Assembly (NCBI GenBank): GCA_006503535.1
Contig: QYRS01000003.1
Location: forward strand, 868,001-932,000
Source of the DNA: Arthrinium phaeospermum
Taxonomy: Eukaryota; Ascomycota; Sordariomycetes; Amphisphaeriales; Apiosporaceae
DNA length: 64,000 nucleotides
Reading direction: 5' to 3'
The notes under the pieces were generated by a model. The model did not search any database, was not told the origin of the DNA, and saw only the letters and a list, made by a program, of their open reading frames with translations. Position numbers and translations under genes: made by a program. Positions 34,054 through 44,594 of this stretch are shown here, piece by piece (the stretch's first letter is position 1; each line of letters starts with the position of its first letter).

Positions 34054-35659
34054 ATGGCGCCCGAACTCCCCAAGACCATGAAGGCTCTCAGGTATGTCTC
34101 CGGCGCCAATCGCGTGCTTGGGTTTTGGTGTTTATGCTCCTGAGCAATTGGGTTCTGCGTGTCCATGCCACCGCCAGTATATGCTTTCAGTATGTTAACC
34201 TAGCCGTCTCGTATAGATATGAGAAGCCGGAAGACTGGAGCATCGTCCAGGTGCCCCTGCCCACCCTCCGCGCTGGCGATGTCCTCATCAAGGTCAAGGT
34301 AAGTCATGACCACATCCCGATATGCCAAGGGGCGACGTAATAACATGACCCCCAGGCCTGCGGTGTCTGCGGTACCGATCTTCACATCCACGAGGGCGAG
34401 TTCATTGCCACTTTCCCCTCATCCCTGGTCACGAGACCATTGGCGAGGTTGTCGGTAAGATATGATTGCACCTCGTGTGAAGAATTCCTGCTGAGAGACG
34501 TTTTAGCCATGGCCGACGACGTCAAGTCCTTCCAGATTGGCGACCGTGTCGCCGCTGACAACTCGGAGCTCTGCGGCCACTGGTTAGTACCCCCAATCCT
34601 AGGTACCGTGTGATGGGACTTTGATTAACGTTTTGCGAAGCTTCTACTGCCGCCGTGGCAACGCTCTTCTCTGCGAGGACTTCAAGGCTCACGGTGTCGT
34701 GGGTCTGGACGGTGGTTTCGCCGAATACGTTAGTTGCCTTTGTTCACTACTCCTGGATGAAAAGCTTACCCGTCCCAGTGCTCCTACCCCCAGGGAAAGC
34801 TCTTCCAGATCAAGAACCTTTCCGATGTCGATGCCACCCTGATCGAGCCCGCGTCGTGTGCCATGCACGGTCTGGAGAAGATTGCCCCTAAGGCTGGCTC
34901 TCACGCTCTTCTGATCGGCGCCGGTCCTACCGGTCTCATGATGGCCCAGTTCCTGTAAGTCTCCTGGTGCGCACCGGCCCTGCGCAGACACTGACACCGA
35001 TACAGGAAGAACGCTGGCGTCTCTCAGCTGACCATCGCCGCCCCCGAGGGCTCCAAGATGGAGCTGGCCAAGAGCCTTGAGGCTGCCGACAAGTACGTCG
35101 CTCTGTCCCGGAAGGACGCCACTCCCCAGTGGGAGCAGATCAAGAAGGACAACCCCTATGGATTCGACATCGGTATGTTGGGGAAATGTCACGCACGTGG
35201 ACCACCAAACTGACCGCATATGTAGTCGTCGAGGCATCGGGTAGCTCCAAGGTCCTGGAGGACTCCATCAACTACGTCCGCCGCGGAGGAAAGCTCGTGT
35301 GCTACGGTGTCTACCCCGACTCCGCCCGCGTTACCTGGGCTCCTTCCAAGATCTTCGGTGATGGTAAGTCGCTGGCATCCGTCGGGTCCCCAATGAGCGA
35401 ATTCCCACTAATCCTTTATAGAAATCACCATCATCGGCTCTTTCTCCGAGACCTTCATGTTCCCCTCGACCGTCGACTACCTTGACAGTGGCGTAAGTAC
35501 TATTCTACTCGGGATTGATGTTTTGCAGACTAACCTCTTCTATAGAAGGTCAAGACCGCCGGCATCGTCAACAAGACGTTCAAGCTGGAGCAGTGGGGCG
35601 AGGCTCTCGAGAGCATCCGCAACAAGTCTGCCATCAAGGCTTGCATCGTCTTCGATTAG
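34054..35659 (+). CDS. Zinc-dependent polyol/alcohol dehydrogenase (D-arabinitol-dehydrogenase-like MDR), one frame break
   Basis: About ten short exons encode a medium-chain dehydrogenase of ~350 residues. Catalytic zinc ligands are seen in [16 protein letters not shown] and in the GHE after the break. The structural zinc Cys lie in [15 protein letters not shown]. The Rossmann motif is [15 protein letters not shown], followed by [11 protein letters not shown]. The protein ends in [11 protein letters not shown]. Sequence style fits fungal arabinitol/sorbitol dehydrogenases; the substrate is inferred. Splice phases are consistent throughout (for example acceptors CCCCCAG, TTTTAG, CTATAG). Within exon 3 the frame breaks at the CCCC of 34415-34418: one more C would restore FPLIPGHE. 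The exon sums up to 34728 total 383, one short of a whole number of codons, which supports a single missing base. Confidence 0.88.
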
Positions 35660-36687
35660 ATATTGCCTCTTGCTAGATAGGCGAAGCAAGTCTAGACGGT
35701 TAGACCTTTAGACAGAACGCAGTGGATGGCAGCCCAAACCACTCGTAGACATAAAGGTGGAAGGAACAGCGATTTGACTGCCAGAGTCTTCCTACCTATG
35801 TTACCTATATAATTAGCCAGTACTACCAATCTACATCATAATTGTACCCCACATATGCCCTCAAGGTGCTTGGAGGTCGGAGTTCCGTTCTGTACAGGGG
35901 TTAGTCCCCTCTCCTCGTGACATACCTGTGGAACCAATGCCGACTACAAGCCTTTTAATCGTCTCTGGAGAACATTGACTCCGTCAAACTCCACCATGAA
36001 GGCATGGAGACTGTTGAAATCAGGTTTCTCTGATCGCGGGACCCGTTTCGCATCTTCCAGGTTGGCGTGCCCAGCGATCTCCGCAGATTGCTCCAGCTCC
36101 GTTCGAGCGGATCGACCACCTACCTATATTCATTATTGATACCCTTGTCTCATTCTGGAAAACTGCAGTAGGTCCCTTAGAGTCCAAGCGCATTTTTTGC
36201 GACTTAGTCCAAAGAACTCAAACCTAATTCCGACCGCAGATGTTAATTTAGCAACATCAGGCTGAAGAGAAACGCTTCGGGGGGCGAAAAGGTTCACATG
36301 TCCTTCCACTCCCGCCCACGGCTGAACACTTCTTTTTATCTAATACCTCTTTCATGAGTTCATACGCACCTGAGGATGCTACTATATATTCTGCACAGGG
36401 CCAAATGGTTTGTGCCGAGCGCATTTCTGGCATGTAGACGCTGAGATGTCACGTGGTTGCATTCCGATCGTCATGTTCTCGATCCAGGGCGGTGGCACCC
36501 AATGAGAGCAGCAGGCTGGCTCTCTCCTCACAAGCCACGCGTTTCACACTTCCGAAGAAGTTCTGTCGGTTTCTCATTTCTTGGAACAACAAACCCATCA
36601 ATTGGATGCCCGTTCATCTAGCTCACGCCTACGAGTATTGTTGCTATCTCAGAGACTCCGAGTCGCGCCATTAGCAGCAGCACCAAC
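35660..36687. other. Non-coding interval, 1.0 kb
   Basis: It holds the dehydrogenase 3' end and the promoter of the next gene. No ORF on either strand has protein-like features. Confidence 0.55.
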
Positions 36688-37470
36688 ATGGATTACCGGT
36701 CCGTCGTGTTCGAGAAGCCGCAGGAACCGTCGAAAACCCACCGCCTTTTCGACTCGATTGGGGCCGGGCGGCTAGGGCTCGCGGCCACAGTCTGGGGCCT
36801 CATGAAAGCCTGTTGTGCCGAGCAAAATCGGGAGATGGAATACGACCACATCTTCCAACGCAACAAGCATGCCAAGGGGAAAGCCCACGACTGGCGCCAA
36901 AAGGTCTGGCGCAAAGTCGTCTGGAACCTGCCACGACAGGGCCTGGTCGCGCACAAGATCTGGTGCTTCACGGCCCCCTTCGCGTACCTCAGCCCCTTCA
37001 TCATGTACGCCGCCCACAGCGCGACCCGGGTCCGCGAGTGGGACACCTACATGACGGTGGACTGGCGGGTGCCGCCCGAGGTCGAGCGCGCCTGGTACCG
37101 CGACAAGAAGCCGCCGAGCCTGCGCCGGCGGGTGGACGAGAAGGTCGCGGCGTGGGGGTATCCGGTCCTCTACTCCGCGGCGGGGCTCGTCGTGTGGCCG
37201 CTCTCGCCCGTCGTGGGCCGCCGGTTCCAGTCCCCGGCATGGAGGGAGTTTGAGGCGTACCTTCGGAGAGAGGTCCCGAGGCATCTGCGTGCGGAATTTA
37301 TCAAGGCGGACGGGCGGTTTACCTACCCGCGCGGCATGTACGTTACGTGCCTTGCCCGGATGTGGCCCCTGTTTGTCTTTGTCTGGTGGACAAGGGTGAA
37401 GGTCAGGGGCAGGAAGGAGGAGGCTATGGAGAGATATAGATCGGAGGAGCAAGAAGCTACTACTACCTAG
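36688..37470 (+). CDS. Unknown membrane protein, paralogue 1
   Basis: A single 260-codon exon with no recognised domain. Hydrophobic segments lie near residues 25-45, 90-112 (IWCFTAPFAYLSPFIMYAAH), 157-177 (VLYSAAGLVVWPLSPVVG) and 225-243 (LARMWPLFVFVWWTRVKV). The C-terminus is basic and polar. It is a divergent paralogue of the protein at 39000-39866. Shared landmarks are a membrane segment followed by R/L-x-W-D, the motif V-[DE]-E-x-[VI]-A-[AS]-WGY followed by AAGL, and a final hydrophobic helix with a basic tail. The GC-rich codon use of the central part differs from the 5' end. Function is unknown. Confidence 0.75.
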   Translation: MDYRSVVFEKPQEPSKTHRLFDSIGAGRLGLAATVWGLMKACCAEQNREMEYDHIFQRNKHAKGKAHDWRQKVWRKVVWNLPRQGLVAHKIWCFTAPFAYLSPFIMYAAHSATRVREWDTYMTVDWRVPPEVERAWYRDKKPPSLRRRVDEKVAAWGYPVLYSAAGLVVWPLSPVVGRRFQSPAWREFEAYLRREVPRHLRAEFIKADGRFTYPRGMYVTCLARMWPLFVFVWWTRVKVRGRKEEAMERYRSEEQEATTT

Positions 37471-38103
37471 TATCCAGTACCGATAATGGTCATAGAAGCT
37501 CTTAGTACGCTGAAGGATACCTATTCATGGGCGGGCTTGACTTGGTGATGCCATGCTGCAGGTCAATCGAAAAATTTGCGGCACTAACACAGTTTGAGGC
37601 TTCGTGGCGCTTTAGGGGTTGGCGGTCGGCCTTCTCCATCGCACAACACAGCCTTCTTCCCATTTATTTTATCATTGCCACCCCTCGAGGGCACTGAATA
37701 ACCCTTTCTACATCACGGCGCTCAAGTCTCATCACGACCTCGCTCATTTAGCAGTCCACCGGGATTCACCTCATTTCAGCGCTACTTGAGGAAACCTGAG
37801 CCATATCTATTCTGTCCTTGGTTCTGGGGCCTAGGCTGTGGAAAACGCCCTTCTACACCGTCCCGGTTCCGACGAACGAACCCTCCCAATCAAGTTCTGG
37901 AACAACTGGCAATCACGAAAAGTGACTACAAACCTTGAGATCGTAATACGCGGCGACTGGCTTCACGCCCCCTGGAACGACACATGAATCAAACCCGGCT
38001 CCAGAACACTCTGCCGAGCACGACAAAGAAGGAGCATATCACTCAACCCGAGTAAACCCTTTACAACTCCTCCGCCGTTGACCGCTGCCACATAGCTACG
38101 ATA
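37471..38103. other. Non-coding interval, 0.6 kb
   Basis: No supported gene. Short ORFs only. Confidence 0.5.
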
Positions 38104-38325
38104 ATGGATCGCTCTTACCCACGGCCCCCTCCCCCGGGGTTCGGGTCTTCTCACCTGCTGCCCCTTAGTGTAGCGTACGCACTGTTTCACCCCGAGCCGG
38201 TCTTCGAACGGTCTGGACGACGTCCAATAGTGCTGCGGTTGGCATTCGGCCTGCTGATCCTTTCTCCTCTGTTGGCCGTGTCTTGGGTGGCGAGAAAGGC
38301 TGCGAAGGAAAAAGAAAGGAAATGA
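38104..38325 (+). CDS. Small predicted membrane protein between the paralogues
   Basis: A 73-codon ORF: a Pro-rich start (RPPPPGFGSSHLLPL), a short polar part, one transmembrane helix (VLRLAFGLLILSPLLAVSWV) and a strongly basic end (RKAAKEKERK). The helix-plus-basic-tail layout resembles the C-termini of the membrane proteins on either side, so this may be a short relative or a remnant. It could also be a chance ORF. A minus-strand ORF covers the same stretch but has no features. The ATG context (ACGATAATGG) is acceptable. Confidence 0.35.
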   Translation: MDRSYPRPPPPGFGSSHLLPLSVAYALFHPEPVFERSGRRPIVLRLAFGLLILSPLLAVSWVARKAAKEKERK

Positions 38326-38999
38326 GGCTTTTGGATGGAGAGGAAGCGAACGGTGCCGTTCCTGGTCGCGTGTGGTAGCTACTACGAGATGATGCTGTAC
38401 ATTAGACAGCCAGGTTATTTGACTGGTCACTTATCACCCTAAAGCAACTACCATTTTACGTGTGACGTAGATTCATCCATGGCTTGCCAATCGGCTATGT
38501 ATCACGATAGGCTGATGGCTGGTGTACATCCCTGTCCAACTCGCTCGAACGAAGCCAAGCACAACAACTGTGAACTAATAGTTGCTGGCAATGATGGACG
38601 AGGCTGCTTGACATGCTCACTCATACAATTGGGCATCCATCCCGTCAGCCAGCACAGCCATGGGGGTATTGACGAGGACCGCGGTGCTTAGAACGGGCTG
38701 TTCTATCCAGAGCCTTGTCGGTGTGTTTGCTGGGGTGGTACCCAGCTCAGTGATGTTGCAGCACTAGCACATTTCAGGAAATTTCATGGCGCATTTTATC
38801 TCGCGGCCTTTTGGAAACAAAAAGCAATTCGAAACCAGGAGCCTTACGGTGTTTTGCCCGACCCCAAACTCTCCGTGAAACAGGCCATCGCATCCACCCC
38901 GCCCCGCCAACTTTGCTTTCCGCACTGCTTCTTTCCCCTCGACGGCAACCAGCAGCAATATCGACACAACATCACCCGGCCTTTTGCCACCACCTCAAC
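38326..38999. other. Non-coding interval, 0.7 kb
   Basis: Nothing supported on either strand. It should include the promoter of the paralogue at 39000. Confidence 0.5.
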
Positions 39000-39866
39000 A
39001 TGACTAGCTCTCAGAGCAGCCCCAGAGAACCGGGCGTCATATCAAAGGCATTTGGCATGATTGGGCCGTACCCCTTCGTACTCTCGGCCTTCGCCACTGC
39101 TTGTTATCGGGGAATGACTCCAACACCGGGCGAGAATATGCGTCAGGAAGCTGGGGCTCAGATGATTCGACGCCACTTTTCTGATTCCAAGCTGAACGCA
39201 GAGCAGAGACAAGTCCTAGAGCGAAACGCCCAGTGGATAGCACGAACCCGTTTGCCGCGATATGCCTCGAAGCTGACGATGTCATTCTTGCTGCACATCC
39301 CCTTCATCCTCTACGCCCGCTCCAGCAAGAAAGCCCTCCGGGACTGGGACGACCACCAAAAACAAAGATCACAGGCGCGAACGGCTTGGGTCGAGCAGTA
39401 TGCTTCTGAATCTTTCGAGAATCCCTCTCCGGAGCCACCGCTGCAACATCTGTCACCACACACCCCAATTCCGACGAGGGATGCAATCGCCCCGCCGCCG
39501 GCGCGTGGCCAAGCTCACGAGGCGCGGAAGCCCATGCTCCACAAGGTAGAGGAGTCCATCGCTTCGTGGGGCTACATGCCGTGCTTTGGGGCGGCGGGCC
39601 TCTTATTCTACGTGGTTTCCCAATGGCCGGAAGTTCAATCTGTGGAGGGTCTCGAGAAATGGGTCCGTGATGGAAACCTGTCCGAGCATCAGCGTCGCCG
39701 TTTTCTTTCGGTGCTCAGCGAGGCGAGGTCACGCGGGGATTCCAGGCCGTTCAGCTCGGCGACGCTCTGTGCGACGGGCCTGATGGTCTCGTTGCCCTTT
39801 TTCGGCCTTGTTTGGTTCGTCAAGAGGAGAGTCCAAGCGAGGGAGGACGACAAGAGCATCCAATAG
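39000..39866 (+). CDS. Unknown membrane protein, paralogue 2
   Basis: A single 288-codon exon beginning MTSSQSSPREPG. The open frame extends upstream, but this ATG, with a CTCAACATGA context, is the first sensible one. Membrane segments are predicted near residues 22-40 (YPFVLSAFATACYRGM), 97-115 (LTMSFLLHIPFILYA), 197-215 (ASWGYMPCFGAAGLLFYVVS) and 260-278 (GLMVSLPFFGLVWFVKRRV). A Pro-rich loop lies near 150-180. The WGY...AAGL motif and the position of the last helix align it with the protein at 36688-37470. No known family is recognised. Confidence 0.75.
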   Translation: MTSSQSSPREPGVISKAFGMIGPYPFVLSAFATACYRGMTPTPGENMRQEAGAQMIRRHFSDSKLNAEQRQVLERNAQWIARTRLPRYASKLTMSFLLHIPFILYARSSKKALRDWDDHQKQRSQARTAWVEQYASESFENPSPEPPLQHLSPHTPIPTRDAIAPPPARGQAHEARKPMLHKVEESIASWGYMPCFGAAGLLFYVVSQWPEVQSVEGLEKWVRDGNLSEHQRRRFLSVLSEARSRGDSRPFSSATLCATGLMVSLPFFGLVWFVKRRVQAREDDKSIQ

Positions 39867-40308
39867 CGAGGAACTCGCCTGGTTGGGTGGGGAGCTGAGG
39901 GACTACCATCGATAACCCGTATGCCATTACGTCGATGTATGGCGGCATGGAAAGGGCTTGGTGACCGGGGACAGAGAGAGAGGTTGAAGAGGTTGTGAGC
40001 AAGGATACGCTGTACGGCCGGGAGGCGTATGCTGCGGAACGCTGCTTGGCCACTAACCAAGGGGCACTGTTATGTGCGACTATTACGTGTACAAATGGAG
40101 AACTATGGAAATGGCCTCGCTCAAGCAGGTAGAACTTAGTCAGCTATGTATACAAGCAATATCATCTAACTTTGGACTAGTATAGGTATAAAAATATATA
40201 CATTGAGCACGACTCTTGAAAGACACACATTGGCTCTGCCCTGTGATTTTGCCCTATCATGAGATGTGACCCACCCCTTATAACCAACTTACCTTTTGGC
40301 CCGCCTGA
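39867..40308. other. Convergent intergenic region
   Basis: 442 bases between two genes that converge. No gene supported. Confidence 0.5.
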
Positions 40309-41604
40309 TCAAAACCCACTGGCTTGATCGAGCGCCAGTTGGAAGTCCCGCGCTCTTTCCCTCACATCGCCCGAAGCCTTGACCAAGGTCCAATCCGAGG
40401 GCGAAGAGTACGTGCCCTCGTCCTCCTGGGGGGTCTTCTCCTTGCATTGGTATACCACTCCATCGACCGTGACGCGCTCGATATGTGGGAGCCTGTGGAT
40501 GTCCTTCCACATGGCGGCCAGGTCCGCATCCAGCATATGGCGATAGGTTCGGCGCTTGAATCCCCCAATGTCGAGGTCCAGGTATCGTATGGTACTTCCC
40601 GCCGCCGCGCGCAACCATTGGACGATCTCAAAGTGCGCAACCGCCTGGCGGGAGACGATGTGTGGAGACGACGCGTCCTCGGGGGCGTACAAGAGGTGTT
40701 CCAGGGCGCGGCAGTTGAGGAGGAGCGCCCTCACGGCGTGGTTGCTGAGAACGCAGTTCTGCATATGAAGCGACCGCAGCCCCGGGGGCAGCCACTGGCC
40801 CACGTCATCTGTCGGGTCCCGCCACGCCTGCGCGGCAGCATAGGGCCCGTATGAGTTGTCCGCGCTCGTTAAGCGCTTGAAGTTCCACAGCGACAGCGTC
40901 TGGAGATTGGGCAGCGCGGCGAGCAGGGGTTTGTAGTCCTCCAGCATGCAGCCGTCGGGGGCGCCGAACAGGTCGGTCTCCGAGGAGAGCACCAGCGTGG
41001 TGACGGACTCCAAGGGCTTGAGGCGGCGCAGTTTCCCGAAGGCGTGGAGGAACAGGCGGGTGTCCCGGTGGGTGCCCAGCCGGACCTGCAGGCACTTCAG
41101 GTTGGGGAGGAAGCGCGGCACCAAGTTGGCCAGCAGGGACAAATCGGTGACGGTCTGTCTACCGGGCTCCCCTAGTGTATTCCATGATGTGGGCGTGCCA
41201 GGAGGCCTGGAGATATCGAAGACGCCCGGACTGAAACGGAAGCGACTGGCAACCTCGTACAAAATCTCGGGGTCCACTGCGTACAAGGGACAGGACGCCA
41301 CTTCGAGGCCGCGGACTAGCGAGGCCAGCTGCGGCTTGGCTAGGATGTTTCGGCAGAAGCTGCCGAGCCCATAGACCTCGTCCTCAGTGTTGTAGTATTG
41401 CAGCAACAGGGGCTGGGCTATGCACCGGAGCATCTTGGAGGAGTTGCCGAGTGCTCGCAAGGCGTCCCGTGCTGGAAGAGTAATGGAGGTCACCGAGCCC
41501 GCCCAGAGTGGGCTCGGTTGTTTCTGCTCGGCGAGCTCGGCGCAGATGAACTCCCAGATCTCCGGGGGAAACGTGTGTTCGAGAAACGTGTGTTCGACTG
41601 CCAT
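40309..41604 (-). CDS. F-box-like protein with leucine-rich C-terminal region
   Basis: A single exon of 431 codons. The N-terminus has an F-box-like start (FPPEIWEFICAELAEQ), with LRALGNSSKMLRCIAQPLLL continuing the pattern. The remainder has irregular LRR-type strands (LPNLKCLQVRLG, LPNLQTLSLWNF, LPPGLRSLHMQNC, LEHLLYAPED), as in large fungal F-box families. These usually serve as substrate adaptors for SCF ubiquitin ligases. The target is unknown. The first residues contain a small internal duplication (EHTFLEHTF) encoded by a perfect 15-bp tandem repeat. Confidence 0.7.
   Translation of the reverse strand: MAVEHTFLEHTFPPEIWEFICAELAEQKQPSPLWAGSVTSITLPARDALRALGNSSKMLRCIAQPLLLQYYNTEDEVYGLGSFCRNILAKPQLASLVRGLEVASCPLYAVDPEILYEVASRFRFSPGVFDISRPPGTPTSWNTLGEPGRQTVTDLSLLANLVPRFLPNLKCLQVRLGTHRDTRLFLHAFGKLRRLKPLESVTTLVLSSETDLFGAPDGCMLEDYKPLLAALPNLQTLSLWNFKRLTSADNSYGPYAAAQAWRDPTDDVGQWLPPGLRSLHMQNCVLSNHAVRALLLNCRALEHLLYAPEDASSPHIVSRQAVAHFEIVQWLRAAAGSTIRYLDLDIGGFKRRTYRHMLDADLAAMWKDIHRLPHIERVTVDGVVYQCKEKTPQEDEGTYSSPSDWTLVKASGDVRERARDFQLALDQASGF
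41568..41597. repeat. Perfect 15-bp tandem duplication at the F-box gene start
   Basis: GAAACGTGTGTTCGA occurs at 41568-41582 and again at 41583-41597. It duplicates five codons just after the start ATG of the minus-strand F-box gene and keeps the frame, so it is probably a recent, tolerated slippage event. Confidence 0.85.
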
Positions 41605-42003
41605 TGCGCTGGTCGCGACTTACAAGCGCGCGCGATCGGGTTGGAGAGTGATGATGACGGTGTACTACGACAACCCCACTACGTTGGCTGGTTTTGTTCC
41701 GGATAGCCACTATGGGTTATTCCAAGTACGAGGTCGGTTGGGAGGAAAGGACCAGTTCTATTATTCACGCACTTCTGAGAGCAAAGGGTTGAACATGAGA
41801 AGCATAAGCTTTTTTCCTTGACCCTTTTTCTTGCTAACCTACTTAGATACCGATTTTAAGCTTTTGCTAACCCGTGGAATTCTGTAAATAAATCAGATGT
41901 AATACTACCATCACCACCTTCCATGACCTCGACCACTTATCGCAGTAACTCAAACGTGTTTCAACGACGGGGAAGATTTATGGGCTCCCCCCGAATACTG
42001 TTC
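41605..42003. other. Intergenic, 0.4 kb
   Basis: Promoter of the F-box gene and 3' end of the MYND gene. No gene supported. Confidence 0.5.
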
Positions 42004-43071
42004 CTATCCGGGTGTACGGTATAAGCCACGCTTCTCCATATAAAGCATCATGTACTGCTTTAGGTCCTCCGTAAGCAGGTCCAGCTCCCGCCCGAAGGTG
42101 TGCGACGACCAGTCCAGAAGATCCCTAGCGGCGCTCGGCTGGGCGTGACCGAACCGTTTGACGAAAAACCGGCCGTAATGCAGGCGGATATCCCGCTCCA
42201 CCGCGCTATCGAAGCGCTGAGCCGCCGTCATGTTCCCGCCCGCGTCACGTTCGGAGTTACCCAGGCCTGTTGTTTCCGTCCAGCGGTACGGCTCCAGCTC
42301 CCCCACAATGTCTCCCTGTGTGTCTTGGAGATACGTCGCGAACGGGACGAGGACCTCGCGGAAGCCATACCGGCAGCCCGCCGGGTCCAGCACCCACTCC
42401 TCGTCAGCCCCCGTTGCACGGGGAATGTTGAACTTGAATGCAGAATGGTGGCAGTCGCTAGAGTTCGGCTCAATAACAGTCTGGGTGCGGAGGACTGGTT
42501 TCTTGATGTTCAGGAGCAAGATCCTCCTCGAACACGCAAAACCTGTGCCTTCATTGAGTTGGTTAGTACAAGTTGTTACTACCTGTATATTGCTGGAAAT
42601 GCACCTACAAGTCAAGAGGTACTCGGCAAGATGGCATAATAGTGCCAGCTCTTGTGAATCCTGCTGGTACGTCAGTGCCGCCTCCCTATGCACCAGGCTG
42701 TCGGTCAGCTCGGACGGGAACAGCCGGTACTGTTTGCGGGCCGACGCCGGGCGCGGTCTTTGATGCAGCTGCAGAACCCCGTCGTCGTCCAGCTCAATCT
42801 TGGACATATCGACGTCGAAGACGCACTCGCGGTACGCCAATAGAACAGCCTTGAGCAGCCGAGCTGCACGTAGAAGAATCAGCCTCCTCCACAAGGGGTC
42901 GCAGTGCGGCTTGTGGGAAGGCCAGTGAGCTGTTCGGCACTCCCTGCCACAGTAACCGGTCTGTTTAACATCGCCAACCGCATATTCCGGAGCGCCAAAG
43001 CAATGTTTGCAGACAAGTTTCGCGTCTTGATTGCAATGGGCGCATTTGCCAAGGTCTTGAGCAGTCGCCAT
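42004..43071 (-). CDS. MYND-type zinc-finger protein
   Basis: A single exon of 355 codons. Residues ~9-57 form a MYND finger: CAHC, then CKHCF, then YCGRECRTAHWPSHKPHC, with all eight Cys/His positions present. The rest is a fungal MYND-associated region without enzymatic motifs (a conserved-looking EEWVLDPAGCRYGFREVLVP). No SET domain is visible, so a methyltransferase role is not supported. MYND fingers usually mediate protein-protein contacts. The frame stays open across a GTAGTA...TACTAAC...CACAG stretch near 42540-42580 that mimics an intron; splicing it would break the frame. Confidence 0.8.
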   Translation of the reverse strand: MATAQDLGKCAHCNQDAKLVCKHCFGAPEYAVGDVKQTGYCGRECRTAHWPSHKPHCDPLWRRLILLRAARLLKAVLLAYRECVFDVDMSKIELDDDGVLQLHQRPRPASARKQYRLFPSELTDSLVHREAALTYQQDSQELALLCHLAEYLLTCRCISSNIQVVTTCTNQLNEGTGFACSRRILLLNIKKPVLRTQTVIEPNSSDCHHSAFKFNIPRATGADEEWVLDPAGCRYGFREVLVPFATYLQDTQGDIVGELEPYRWTETTGLGNSERDAGGNMTAAQRFDSAVERDIRLHYGRFFVKRFGHAQPSAARDLLDWSSHTFGRELDLLTEDLKQYMMLYMEKRGLYRTPG

Positions 43072-43359
43072 GATGGGCGTCTCGCGTTCGCAATGATGGG
43101 GGAGATAGTAAGGTAAAACTTGAAGAGAGGAAATTTAGAGGATAACTGGCGTGTTTGCAAAACAACAATGACAACATCAACAAACAGGAATGGATATGCA
43201 GGAGCCCTTCCGCCCCACCGTGTGTTACCTGGCAGAAAATCTATTCCTCCATCCGCTGCGGCTGCTAGGATCTTGAAACGGAAACGAACAATATCATCAA
43301 CCTGGCTTGTAGCTTTATGACCACACTTCCCCGACCAGCAAACCCAGTTGTCCCAAGAT

Positions 43360-44115
43360 CTACTGAAGAGTGACCCCACCATTCGAACTCACAACAGACC
43401 CCGTCGCATCCGTATTCCTCACCAAGTAGACATACGCCTCCGCCACCTCGTCGGGCGCGCCCGCCTTCCCCAGCAAGCTCCGCCCCACCACCACCTCCCG
43501 GATCGCCCCGCGCCCCGCGCCCCACAGCTCCGTCTCGGTGGGCCCCGGCGCGACGACGTTGACCCGCAGCGGGGCCAGGTCGACGGCCAGGTTCCGCGCC
43601 AGCCCGTGCTGCGCTGCCACGAACGCCGCCAGCGCGCTGTAGCCCGGGACCGGCTTCTCGGCGACCTGGCCCGACGTGAAGGTGAGGCTCGAGTTGGGGC
43701 CCGGTTTCAGGAACCGGGGCGCCAGCTTGCCGAGGAGCAGCGGGACGAAGAGCGGCAGGCGCGCGAGGTCGTGGGCTGAGGACAGGTCGATCTCTGAGAT
43801 GGGTTTGGGCTGGCCCCGGCCTGCGGTGTTGATGATGTGGTCGAGGGGCTGCTGTCCGCCCTGTGTCGCGTCGCTCAGCAGGTTCTCTAGCGCGGCTTCC
43901 GGGTCGGGGCCGGCGAGGTCGACGATGTGGCCTGAGACCTGTTTGTTGCCGCTGTCGCCACTTAATCGTGATACGGCGTCCTGGACTTTGTCGGGGCTCG
44001 AGGACGCGATGGCTACTTTGGCGCCGCCGGCCAGCGCGAGTTTCGCCGCGGAGAAACCCATGCCGGAGGAACCGCCGATGATCAGCAAGTACTGGCCTTC
44101 GAGTGGAGCCATCAC
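43360..44115 (-). CDS. Short-chain dehydrogenase/reductase family protein lacking the catalytic Lys
   Basis: A single exon of 251 codons. The Rossmann signature is clear (LLIIGGSSGMGFSAAKLALA), the NAG-type motif reads NTAGRG, and the PG motif is intact (LRVNVVAPGPTETELW). At the active site the sequence is FTSGQVAEKPVPGYSALAAF. Tyr is present, but position Y+4 is Ala where classical SDRs have Lys (YxxxK). Either catalysis differs or the protein binds cofactor without classical turnover. It lies between the MYND gene and the HeLo-domain gene, all on the minus strand. Two adjacent ATGs begin the frame. Confidence 0.85.
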   Translation of the reverse strand: MMAPLEGQYLLIIGGSSGMGFSAAKLALAGGAKVAIASSSPDKVQDAVSRLSGDSGNKQVSGHIVDLAGPDPEAALENLLSDATQGGQQPLDHIINTAGRGQPKPISEIDLSSAHDLARLPLFVPLLLGKLAPRFLKPGPNSSLTFTSGQVAEKPVPGYSALAAFVAAQHGLARNLAVDLAPLRVNVVAPGPTETELWGAGRGAIREVVVGRSLLGKAGAPDEVAEAYVYLVRNTDATGSVVSSNGGVTLQ

Positions 44116-44594
44116 GTTGCAACCGCTACTTCCTCTCGAGGATATGAAGTATGTTGCGCGAAGAGGCTAGTTGTGCTTATTTGCGATAAATAGACTGGCC
44201 AATCTTTGGAGTGAAGTTTAAAATCTTATTTCTTGTAATTGTGAAAGATTAGAAACGAAGGTCGAGGATGAATAGGGAAATTGGAATTTATTTCACCGTC
44301 TTATATCCTGATGCTCGGAGTTAGTCGTGGGCGGGATCATGGTGTACTTAAGTCCGGCTGTACATAAAAAGGGGTTAACTAACTCCAGTCCGTGATCGAC
44401 CGCCAAGCAAGGCAAGAGGGTGATTAGATAGCACACTATTGAGGGACACTTGAAGTTATTGTCAACACGCCAAGGGTCAAGTGTCTGGGACTTGTGTCTT
44501 GAAACAATATACTTCGAAGCAATGGTGATCCTATCCAAGTGGGAGCCTTCAGTACAGTAAATACATAAGCCAATTACCCCAGGAGACCCAGCCT
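44116..44594. other. AT-rich intergenic, 0.5 kb
   Basis: No gene supported. It is more A/T-rich than the flanking coding sequence. Confidence 0.5.

Noticed and set aside
42541..42585. GTAGTA...TACTAAC...CACAG looking like an intron in the MYND gene
   Set aside because: It would be only 40 nt, and its removal breaks the frame, whereas the unspliced frame is open and protein-like throughout.
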